DNA of 16,924 bases from Candidatus Aminicenantota bacterium. GTDB taxonomy: Bacteria; Acidobacteriota; Aminicenantia; UBA2199. How positions within the stretch are numbered: position 1 is the first letter of the stretch; every line of letters begins with the position of its first letter. The DNA lies in the NCBI GenBank assembly GCA_020355945.1, contig CP070627.1, forward strand, positions 361,184 through 378,107. Reading direction: 5' to 3'. The notes beneath the pieces are model-generated. The model saw nothing but the letters and a program-made list of their open reading frames with translations. It was not told where the DNA came from and made no database searches. The translations under genes and the position numbers were made by a program. Shown piece after piece: positions 1 through 7,811 of the stretch.

Positions 1-3000
1 CCAGGGGGGCGCTTTTTGAAAAAACTGCCCCCCTGAACCCCCCGCAAAAACTTCTTATTGAGAATCTATAGTTGGTTAACTCAGGCCTGTTTAAATATCC
101 CCTGGCTGTACCGCTTCCACCGATTACCAGACTGCCGGATACACCGATGGGCACCAGGTTATGGTATTTGTCAAGGATATAAACAGTTGAATGACTGATA
201 GGCTTGCCAATGGGAATGCCGGTTTTATAACTCTTTTCTACCGGGTGAAACGTGGAAAACGTTGTGTTCTCCGTAGGACCATACATGTGAAGAATTTTTA
301 GGTCTTTATACTTGTTTCTTATTTGATTCACGTAATGAGCCCGGACCAGGTCACCTCCCACCAGGAAATAATCAAGTCCTGAAAATATCTCCAGGTGCTG
401 CTCAACTAATTGATTGCATAACTGGGGAATGAGATGCAGTATGTTGATTTGATCTCTAACCAAAATTTCTTTTAATTTCTTGCCATCCAAAATAACATCT
501 TGCCCTGCTAAATATAACGTTAATCCATTTAAAAGAGGTCCCCAAATCTCAAAGGTGGTAATATCAAAAGAAATTGATCCGGTGAGCAGCAGCTTATCCC
601 CCGCTTGCCAACAGATATAATTGGTATCTTTTACCAATCTCACCACATTTCCATGTTCTACCAGTACACCTTTAGGCCTGCCAGTGGAACCGGAGGTGTA
701 GATGACGTAAGCCAGGTTCGCAGGGCTCACCTGGCAGGTTGAGGTTGAGGCTAAGGTTGAGAAAGATAATAGGCTAGAAATATCTATTATTTCTATAAAT
801 CTCTCCTCAACCTCAGCCTTAACCTTAACCTGAGTCTCTGGCGCAGCCAGCAAGATTTTGGCTTTGCTGTCGGTCAATATATATTTTATCCGTTCTTGTG
901 GATATTCCGGGTCAATGGGCAAATACGCCCCGCCGGCTTTTAATATCCCCAACATCCCGATAATCATTGCAAATGATCGTTCCACCATCAATCCCACCAG
1001 GGTATCCGGGCAACCACCTTTTGCCCGCAATCGGTGCGCCAGTTGGTGGGACTTTTCATTTAATTCCCGGTAGGTGAATTGCTTCTCATCCCGGATATCT
1101 TGCTCCCTACACTTTACAGCGATATGATCAGGAGTTTGGGATACTTGCTCTTCAAACCATTGATGGATGGTTTGCTCCCCGGGATAACCAAACCCGCTTT
1201 GATTAAAATCAACCAACAGTTGTTTTTTCTCCTCCGCAGATATAATTTCTATCTCCCGGATTTTCTTTCCCGGGTCTGCAATGATCGAGGATATGATATT
1301 CTTGAAATACTGACCGAATCTTACGATGGTTTCCCGGTTAAAAAGTTTTGAGCAGTATTCAACGCTAAAATGGAATTTTCCCCCCAATTCAATTGCAGAC
1401 AGGGAGAGATCAAATTTTGATATGATGTGTTCAAGAGGATAAGGCCCAATATTCAAACCTTTGATCCTGGTTTGGGGCATCTCTCCGGCGGAGGCAAAGG
1501 TTTCCCGGAAGGTAAACATCACATCAAACAACGGGTTTCGGCTCATATCCTTCTTTACATTTATCTTTTCCACCAGGTCTTCAAACTGGTAGTTCTGGTT
1601 CGCAAACGCCTCTAATGTGGTTTTTCTTACCTGGTGGAGAAACGCTGTGAAGGATTTTTCTCCTGATGGCTGGTTTCGCAGCGCCAGGGTATTGACAAAC
1701 ACCCCGACTATTTTTTCCAGGTCAGGATGATTTCGTCCGGCAATGGGTGTTCCCACCACGATATCTTCCTGGCTGCTTATTTTAGATAAAAATATGTTAT
1801 ACACAGCCAATAATACCATGAATGGGCTTGCACCTCCGGACCTTGCCCATTGGTTTAATGCGGTTGTTTCACCTGTATCCAGGTCAAAAGCGGTAATACC
1901 TCCTGCAAAACTTTGAACCACTGGCCGCCGATAATCAGCGGGCAGGTTTAATACCGGGATTTCTCCCTGGAACATCCCTAACCAATACGCTTCCTGCCGC
2001 TCCAGTGCTTCTTGCATCTTTTCACTATTCTGCCAGGAGGAAAAATCTTTGTACTGGAACTGCGGTGGTGGCAACGGATTTTCCCTGTTGTTTTTATAAG
2101 CATCATATAACATCAGGATTTCGCTGATCAATAAACGCATGGACCACCCATCAGAGATGATATGGTGCATATTTAATAAAAGCACATATTTGCTCTCATT
2201 GATATGGATTAATTTGACTTTAAATAAAGGTCCGTGTTCCAAGTCAAAAGGGGCAGCTGCTTCCCCGGATACTAAATTTTTTGCTTGTTTTCCCGGGTCT
2301 ACTTCTTTTCTTAGATCGATATATTCCAATTTAAACCCACTGATTTCAATATCATGGATTTTTTGCCTGGGTTCCCCTTCCTTCACAACAAACGTGGTTC
2401 GCAAGCTTTCATGACGTTTCACCGCAGTCTCATAGGCTTTCTCCAACACATTAATATTTAAATCCCCTTCCACCAGGTAGGGGATCAGTATGTTGTAAGC
2501 GATATGGGTTTCATCCAACTGGTGCAGGAACCACAACCGTTGTTGGGCCGGTGATAACTCATAGTCTTCCTGGTGCGCTGCAACCGTCAGCCCGGTGTAA
2601 TCCAGGGTCACCCCTTCTTCCAGGTAACCAAAGGATTTGGCCAATTGTATGGCCATTTCTCCCAGGAAATCCGTTTTATAATCTTTTTTCCATTTGTTCA
2701 ACACATTGGAGTCAATGTCCGAATGGGTGAAAAAGTTGAAATCCCCCAACATTTTCGATTCCGGGTATATACCGTTGGTCATTCTATTTGCGGTTTTCTC
2801 GTATACTTTGATCATGTCCTGGTTATATTGGATATGCAAAAAGTCACAAATTTCAGCCACCACAGCGTCCGGATGTTGAACAAGGTCTTCAAATTTAACC
2901 GCATGTTTTCGCTCAGTCGGTATGGAGTGAAGAAATTCCACGATATTTTGATGACTCACCTGCCATATCAATTCTGCCAATTCAATGACAGAAAAGTGGT

Positions 3001-6000
3001 GTTCATACCAGAACAATTGATCCATTTTGGCTTTTTCAAAGGAATGAATCATGGCATACGGATTTCGCTGCAAGTGAATATATTGAGGTTTTTCAAAGTA
3101 TTGTTCTGCCCGTTTTAAAACATCGATATCCAATGAATAGTAGGGGGATTTATCAACCAATCGGCGATGGCCCAACCACTCCTGCAGTGTCCGGTAAAAC
3201 TCCCGGGTGGTTACCCCCCGTTCTTCCATTGCCGTCATGATAGCTCCTGCCTCTTCCACAGGGCATTTTTTTATATCCATAATGGCCCGAATGGTTCCTT
3301 CGGTTAAATAACTGTATTTTTCGGAAATCACCCGTTTTCGATCTTGTAATGTATTGAATGACAGGAGTTCCAATTCAGGAGGAGCAAAAAGCCCGGGATT
3401 GCCGGCCAGGATGACCCGTAATAAGGTGGTACCGGAACGTGGGGCCGATAGGATAAAGACGGCTGAAGGATTTTTGGAACTTGAGACCTTCATTGGGGCC
3501 AGGGTGGGAATGAAGCGCCGGAATTCAGCCACTTTGGCAGCATCCACTTTGGTATGGGTTTCATTACGATAACCCTCAATCATCCTGGCCAATTCTTCAA
3601 TGGTAGGGGCTTCAAATAAAGCAGTCACATGGATAACTTCCGATAATTGTTTCTGGATTCGATTCACAGCACGAATACCTTTGATGGAATTGCCACCGAT
3701 TTCAAAGAAATTATCACGGCAGCCGACTTTCTCTACCCCCAACACCTGCTCCCAAATTTCTGCCAATTCCTTCTCCAAATCGGTACGGGGTGCAATGTAT
3801 TCTTTCCTGGTCTCAATTTCAATATCCAGCAGTGCGTTTCGATCCACTTTTCCATTGGGAGTTAAGGGTATTTCATCCACCGCTGCAAAATGGGTGGGCA
3901 CCATATAATAAGGTAAATCTTCCTGGAGATAATCTTTCATTGCCACGACATCTAACGTGCCATTGAACTTCAGGTAAGCACAGAGATGTTTGCTCTCTTG
4001 CCCGGTATTTGCTGCTGCTGTATTTTTAACCAGTACCACTGCCTGTTCCACCTTTGGGTGCTGGATTAATTTATTTTCGATTTCCCCTGGTTCGATGCGA
4101 AACCCTGCGATTTTTGCCTGGTGGTCTTTCCTGCCAAAGAACTCAATCACTCCGTCCGGAGTCCGCAGGCCCAGGTCACCGGTTTTATAAAGCCGATGTC
4201 CCTTTTTCCCGGGAAAAGGGTCGGTGGTAAATGTGTGCATGGTTTTTTCCACTTCATTTAAATACCCTCTTCCCACACCCGGTCCGGATACCACCAGTTC
4301 TCCTTTGATCCCCACCGGGCACAAATTCATGTGTTTATCCACCATGTATATATTAAGATTCTGTACTGTTTTACCAATGGGAATTCGTTCCGCCTCGGGA
4401 TCACGGTCCATGATATGATGGGTGATATCATCCGAGGCTTCGGTGGGGCCATAGGCATTCACCACTTTTAGCCCGGGAAACTGCTCAAATACCTTTTTTA
4501 CCAGGGGGGGTTTAACCTCTTCACCGGTGACCAGGAGGTAATGAATTTTTCCCAAATAGCTGTCTCCTGTCAAATCCAGGGTAGCAAAGATTGCCGACAG
4601 GTAAGAGGGGACCACCTCCAGGATGGTGACCCGGTCTTTCTCCAGGCGGGTTAAAAATTTGTCAGGCTCCCAAACCAGCCGGTTGGGATAAATAACCGTT
4701 TTCCCCCTGGCAGCTAATGCCGCAAAAAATTGCCAGACAGAAATATCAAAAGTATGGGGGGAATTCTGGGAAACAATACTTGCCGGGGTGATCTCAAGAT
4801 CGTTGATTTTGGCTTGCAGGTGGTTCATCATGCCCAGGTGCTCGATCATTGCTCCTTTTGGTGTCCCGGTGGAACCGGAAGTGTAAATAATATAGGCCAG
4901 GTTTTGTGAACAACCATGGTATTCCGGGGTCTGCACTGTCTTTTCCTGCTGCTGCTTCTCAAGGATATCCGGTTTAAGTATTTCCAGCCGGGGCGTTTGC
5001 CTCACCATGACTTCTTTGCGCACAAAGGCCAATCCTGGGATTTGTTCCAGGATATTTTCACCAGGTAATTCCCCCCCATTTTCTAATATATTTTTGATTA
5101 ATTCACTAAAGGTAAGCTCACCTTCCCCCCTGACCACAATATCGATATTCCTATCGTGCAAGAGGGTTTGATAATCACTGGTGGCATAAGGCCCGCCAAC
5201 AATAAGGGGCCCGCTAAATCCCCATTCCCGGATAATGGCAGCGGTTTGATGAAAAAAGTCTTTATAAAACGTCAGGGAGCGCGCTCCCACCAGGTGCGGT
5301 GCAAATTCCGCCAATAATTGTTTTAATTCGTCATAACTATCAAAATCAACCCGGGATTTGGCGATTTTACCGTTTATTTTGCCGGGAAACCGGTGATTGA
5401 GATAGGTTAACAAATACATCAGGCCCAAAGGGGGTTCCGACACATCATAAAGCATATGACTGTCTTTGCTGAAATACTGGGATAAATCCAGCAATAAAAC
5501 TTTCAGTGCTTTTGATTCCGGTTCTTGTTTAGGGAAACATTGCTTCATTTTTTCATGTAAACCGGGAACCTCGAAATGAAGGTCCTTTACAAAGGTGGCT
5601 TCCCCCAGTTGGTCCCGGGAAATGCCTGTGAATTCAAGTAAATCTGAAAAATTGTTAATATCTACAGGCAAATAGCTATTGTATTTTTGCGCCATTTCAC
5701 TTTCGGTTAATGACTTCATTTGCCAGGGCAGCACATGCAGCAGGCGTTCTTTAGATAAAAAGTATCCTGAGAAAAAATCGGTCTGGTATTTCAGGGTAAA
5801 TTGCTTATCAAAGGGTAAAGTTTCCGGGAGTTCATGGTAGGCAAGATTTTGCGACCGGGCAATGGCTTCTTTTGTAATACCGGCTTCAAGGGCCAACGCT
5901 TCCATATCCGTATTGGGGAAGATTTTCAAAATTTCCACGTAGGGAAAATGCAGCCATTTCTGTCTTTTGATAAATTCCAGGGTCATCAGGGCTTCCTTTT

Positions 6001-7798
6001 GGGTTTCTGTGGGAAAGCCCAGCATGGTGAACAGTTCCAGTATCACCTGGGGGTATTTTTTACATATATACCGGATATTTTCCTCTAATTTCTCCAGGTT
6101 CAGGTTTTTTTTGATCAATTTCTGCAGCCGTGGTGAAGCGGTTTCTAACGCCAACGCTAACCCCACGGTTCCGGCTTCGATCATTAAATCGATATATGCC
6201 TGGTCCAGTAGATCGCCCCGGACACCATTGGGGAAAAAGAGCTGGACCTCCATGCCATGATCAATGAGTAACCGGAAAAATTTCATGCTGTTCTTTCGAT
6301 TAAAATTGAAGATATCATCGATAAGGGCAAATCGTCGTATTCCCAGGTCATAATAGAGCTTCACCTCGTCAAAGATATTTTCTGCTTGACGGGGGATATG
6401 TTTTTTGGGCCAGATTTTGTGGCAGTAGGCACATTTATATGGACATCCCCGCGAGGCCTGGATGGATATGGCATGTCCCACCAGGGCCAGGCCGATGTTG
6501 TCACCATAGGTTTCATAGTTGATTAAACTTCGATCCGGGAAGGGGATCGAATCAAAATCAGTAATCTGTGGGCGGATACCGGTAATGACCACCCCCGCTT
6601 CACCGGTGCGAAGGTGCTGCAGCGTACGTAAACAGGTCTGCCTTTCTGCATCGCTGTCAGTGAGCAAAACCCGGGAACCTGAATCCGCTAAAACGTGCCT
6701 AATCCGCTGCACCGGGTCCTGGGGATCAAGGGGAATGTAAGCACTCCCGGCTTTCCAAACCCCAAGAATATTTTCCACCATTAATGGTTTCCGGTCCAAT
6801 AATATCCCTACCGGCTCTTCCTTTTGCAGACCCCGTTCTTTTAAAATTCCTGCCCAATGATGGGACCGTTGATTTAATTCCCGGTAGGTAATATGGTTTT
6901 CTTCACAGCCCAGCGCCACTCGGTGGGGAAACTCGGCTGCATACCCTTCAATAAATTGAAAGATAGTTTTATCTCTGGGAAAATCAGCTCGATTATTATT
7001 AAAACCAACAATTAACCGCTCTTTTTCTTCATTTGCCAAATAGGGGACCTCTGATATCTTTGTATTGACTTCCGACAGCAAATTCTCCAACATCCGGGCA
7101 AAATGCCTGGCCATTTGCTCTACATAAAAGGTCTCGCAGCCTGTGGCCGGGTATAAAATCTGCCCCCTGACCCGGTTCTCCTCCCGAATAAAGGAAAAAT
7201 GAAAACCGGTTGGTAAATTCTCAATGAACCCGTCATTATCACCATGAATATTTTTCAGGGAGCACTGCATATAAGAAATTGATGCATCAATAGGTATGTT
7301 GGCGGTACCGGACAAATAATCAATCAATTGATTAAAGGGATAATCCTGGTTTTCATAAGCCTCCAATACGGTTTGCCTGATGGTTAATAATAACTCTTTA
7401 AAGGTCATATTTTCATCAATATGATCATGAATCAACAGGAAATTATTGATGGTTTCTTCTGATACATTCAATTCATATACAGGGGATACCACAATACAAT
7501 TTTCGCAGTTGCTATATCGATAAACCAGGGATTTTAGCCCTGCCAATAAAATGATGTAAAGGGTAAGATCGGCTTGATTGCTTAAATTGAGCAATTGATG
7601 GGATAACTGAGCCGGGATGTCTATTCCTGTTTTCACCACATTATCATTGGAGGTGGGCTGCATTTTATTGGTAAAAAAGAGTTCGGTCTTCCCGATATCT
7701 TCCGGCAATCCTGCCAGTTTCTTTATCCAATATTCCCGCTGCCGGATGAATTTAGGGCTGAAGAGCAGCAGGTTTTCATTCAATTTATCTTCAAACAT
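1..7798 (-). CDS. large NRPS, 3'-partial: half-C - A[radical SAM-B12] - PCP - sulfotransferase - C - A(truncated)
   Basis: ATG at 7798; the frame stays open for about 2599 codons to the window edge. Domains by residue: 1-275, C-terminal lobe only of a condensation domain (no HHxxxDG; contains QDYPFNQLIDYL); A domain 288-1345 with A1 ITYREL (about 302), A2 WKAGSAYIPLDP (about 347), an insert 386-961 with radical SAM (C452-P-Y-K-C456-A-Y-C459) then B12-like domain, A3 YTSGSTGTPKG (from 972), A5 AYGPTEASDD, A8 GRKDHQAKIAGFRIEPGEIE, A10 [12 protein letters not shown] Ser1371 (FFEIGGNSI); sulfotransferase 1447-1705; C 1745-2180 with HHIISDG (His1878, His1879, Asp1883); final A from about 2205 with A1-A6 ending GYLNRPELT (about 2575). 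After that the reading frame enters a GC-rich repeat and A7-A10 are missing. The gene is therefore either disrupted or cut by an assembly or contig edge. Confidence 0.93.
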   Translation of the reverse strand, partial: MFEDKLNENLLLFSPKFIRQREYWIKKLAGLPEDIGKTELFFTNKMQPTSNDNVVKTGIDIPAQLSHQLLNLSNQADLTLYIILLAGLKSLVYRYSNCENCIVVSPVYELNVSEETINNFLLIHDHIDENMTFKELLLTIRQTVLEAYENQDYPFNQLIDYLSGTANIPIDASISYMQCSLKNIHGDNDGFIENLPTGFHFSFIREENRVRGQILYPATGCETFYVEQMARHFARMLENLLSEVNTKISEVPYLANEEKERLIVGFNNNRADFPRDKTIFQFIEGYAAEFPHRVALGCEENHITYRELNQRSHHWAGILKERGLQKEEPVGILLDRKPLMVENILGVWKAGSAYIPLDPQDPVQRIRHVLADSGSRVLLTDSDAERQTCLRTLQHLRTGEAGVVITGIRPQITDFDSIPFPDRSLINYETYGDNIGLALVGHAISIQASRGCPYKCAYCHKIWPKKHIPRQAENIFDEVKLYYDLGIRRFALIDDIFNFNRKNSMKFFRLLIDHGMEVQLFFPNGVRGDLLDQAYIDLMIEAGTVGLALALETASPRLQKLIKKNLNLEKLEENIRYICKKYPQVILELFTMLGFPTETQKEALMTLEFIKRQKWLHFPYVEILKIFPNTDMEALALEAGITKEAIARSQNLAYHELPETLPFDKQFTLKYQTDFFSGYFLSKERLLHVLPWQMKSLTESEMAQKYNSYLPVDINNFSDLLEFTGISRDQLGEATFVKDLHFEVPGLHEKMKQCFPKQEPESKALKVLLLDLSQYFSKDSHMLYDVSEPPLGLMYLLTYLNHRFPGKINGKIAKSRVDFDSYDELKQLLAEFAPHLVGARSLTFYKDFFHQTAAIIREWGFSGPLIVGGPYATSDYQTLLHDRNIDIVVRGEGELTFSELIKNILENGGELPGENILEQIPGLAFVRKEVMVRQTPRLEILKPDILEKQQQEKTVQTPEYHGCSQNLAYIIYTSGSTGTPKGAMIEHLGMMNHLQAKINDLEITPASIVSQNSPHTFDISVWQFFAALAARGKTVIYPNRLVWEPDKFLTRLEKDRVTILEVVPSYLSAIFATLDLTGDSYLGKIHYLLVTGEEVKPPLVKKVFEQFPGLKVVNAYGPTEASDDITHHIMDRDPEAERIPIGKTVQNLNIYMVDKHMNLCPVGIKGELVVSGPGVGRGYLNEVEKTMHTFTTDPFPGKKGHRLYKTGDLGLRTPDGVIEFFGRKDHQAKIAGFRIEPGEIENKLIQHPKVEQAVVLVKNTAAANTGQESKHLCAYLKFNGTLDVVAMKDYLQEDLPYYMVPTHFAAVDEIPLTPNGKVDRNALLDIEIETRKEYIAPRTDLEKELAEIWEQVLGVEKVGCRDNFFEIGGNSIKGIRAVNRIQKQLSEVIHVTALFEAPTIEELARMIEGYRNETHTKVDAAKVAEFRRFIPTLAPMKVSSSKNPSAVFILSAPRSGTTLLRVILAGNPGLFAPPELELLSFNTLQDRKRVISEKYSYLTEGTIRAIMDIKKCPVEEAGAIMTAMEERGVTTREFYRTLQEWLGHRRLVDKSPYYSLDIDVLKRAEQYFEKPQYIHLQRNPYAMIHSFEKAKMDQLFWYEHHFSVIELAELIWQVSHQNIVEFLHSIPTERKHAVKFEDLVQHPDAVVAEICDFLHIQYNQDMIKVYEKTANRMTNGIYPESKMLGDFNFFTHSDIDSNVLNKWKKDYKTDFLGEMAIQLAKSFGYLEEGVTLDYTGLTVAAHQEDYELSPAQQRLWFLHQLDETHIAYNILIPYLVEGDLNINVLEKAYETAVKRHESLRTTFVVKEGEPRQKIHDIEISGFKLEYIDLRKEVDPGKQAKNLVSGEAAAPFDLEHGPLFKVKLIHINESKYVLLLNMHHIISDGWSMRLLISEILMLYDAYKNNRENPLPPPQFQYKDFSSWQNSEKMQEALERQEAYWLGMFQGEIPVLNLPADYRRPVVQSFAGGITAFDLDTGETTALNQWARSGGASPFMVLLAVYNIFLSKISSQEDIVVGTPIAGRNHPDLEKIVGVFVNTLALRNQPSGEKSFTAFLHQVRKTTLEAFANQNYQFEDLVEKINVKKDMSRNPLFDVMFTFRETFASAGEMPQTRIKGLNIGPYPLEHIISKFDLSLSAIELGGKFHFSVEYCSKLFNRETIVRFGQYFKNIISSIIADPGKKIREIEIISAEEKKQLLVDFNQSGFGYPGEQTIHQWFEEQVSQTPDHIAVKCREQDIRDEKQFTYRELNEKSHQLAHRLRAKGGCPDTLVGLMVERSFAMIIGMLGILKAGGAYLPIDPEYPQERIKYILTDSKAKILLAAPETQVKVKAEVEERFIEIIDISSLLSFSTLASTSTCQVSPANLAYVIYTSGSTGRPKGVLVEHGNVVRLVKDTNYICWQAGDKLLLTGSISFDITTFEIWGPLLNGLTLYLAGQDVILDGKKLKEILVRDQINILHLIPQLCNQLVEQHLEIFSGLDYFLVGGDLVRAHYVNQIRNKYKDLKILHMYGPTENTTFSTFHPVEKSYKTGIPIGKPISHSTVYILDKYHNLVPIGVSGSLVIGGSGTARGYLNRPELTNYRFSIRSFCGGFRGAVFSKSAPL
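2..35. repeat. GC-rich inverted repeat at the truncation of the last gene
   Basis: Perfect 9-base arms CAGGGGGGC (2-10) and GCCCCCCTG (27-35) enclose an inner TTTTT/AAAAA stem, giving one long hairpin. A second C-run with GCAAAAACTTC follows to about position 54. NRPS similarity of the overlapping gene stops by about position 73. The T-run lies in the loop rather than after the stem, so it does not look like a Rho-independent terminator. It looks more like a dispersed repeat element. Confidence 0.75.
735..832 (-). repeat. in-frame inverted repeat of 6-bp units in the A2-A3 loop
   Basis: The left arm 735-761 (CAGGTTGAGGTTGAGGCTAA and onward) and the right arm 806-832 are inverted copies matching at 24 of 27 positions. 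All three differences are purine transitions on the same arm orientation. The arms are made of GAGGTT/AAGGTT/AGGCT hexamer-like units, and the spacer is AT-rich with its own short palindromes. It translates as a Val/Lys/Glu-rich then Ser/Thr-rich linker just before LAYVIYTSGSTG of the final A domain. Confidence 0.8.
2684..3460 (-). other. sulfotransferase domain between PCP and C
   Basis: About 260 residues following the PCP. FILSAPRSGTTLLRVI carries the 5'-phosphosulfate-binding loop (RSGTT, Arg1454), and LQRNPYAMIHSF (about 1576-1587) matches the 3'-phosphate-binding region of PAPS-dependent sulfotransferases. RRLVDKSPYYSLD and the HAVKFEDLVQHP block also fit the family. It would move a sulfuryl group from PAPS to a hydroxyl or amine of the carrier-bound chain. 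Sulfotransferase domains inside assembly lines are known (for example in curacin-type polyketide termination, where sulfation primes decarboxylative release). Here it is followed by another C-A module, so in-line tailoring rather than release is more likely. Confidence 0.85.
4916..6643 (-). other. radical SAM domain plus B12-binding-like domain inserted between A2 and A3
   Basis: The host A domain reads LLTDSD (378-383), then about 585 residues of other sequence, then LAYIIYTSGSTG. In the neighbouring uninterrupted A domain the same motifs are about 45 residues apart. Insert order: linker with FDSIPFPDRSLI (about 413-424); radical SAM barrel with the CxxxCxxC cluster motif at 452-459, FALIDDIFNFN, ALALETASP and MLGFPTET; a helical connector; then a Rossmann domain with LKVLLLDLSQYF (from 765), EPPLGLMYLLTYL, IVGGPYATSDY (868) and VVRGEGELTFSELI. 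The canonical B12 ligand motif DxHxxG is not evident, so binding of cobalamin is inferred only from family likeness. Such enzymes often do methylation or other radical chemistry at unreactive carbons; the likely target is the substrate activated or tethered by this module. Confidence 0.88.
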
Positions 7799-7803
7799 AT
7801 TTT

Positions 7804-7809
7804 ACCTCC
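7804..7809 (-). promoter_or_regulatory. ribosome binding site GGAGGT for the last NRPS gene
   Basis: On the minus strand GGAGGT stands 5 bases before the ATG at 7798, within the 13-base gap after the radical SAM gene stop (TAA 7814-7812). It is close to a consensus Shine-Dalgarno and fixes the start of the half condensation domain, showing that the missing N-lobe is not a mis-called start. Confidence 0.8.
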
Positions 7810-7811
7810 GG

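Noticed and set aside
2..35. Terminal inverted repeat of an insertion sequence
   Set aside because: No transposase, target duplication or second end is visible in the window. Only a hairpin-like repeat can be claimed.
1..54. Rho-independent terminator at the left edge
   Set aside because: The T-run lies inside the hairpin loop and no U-run follows the GC stem. It also falls inside an open reading frame.
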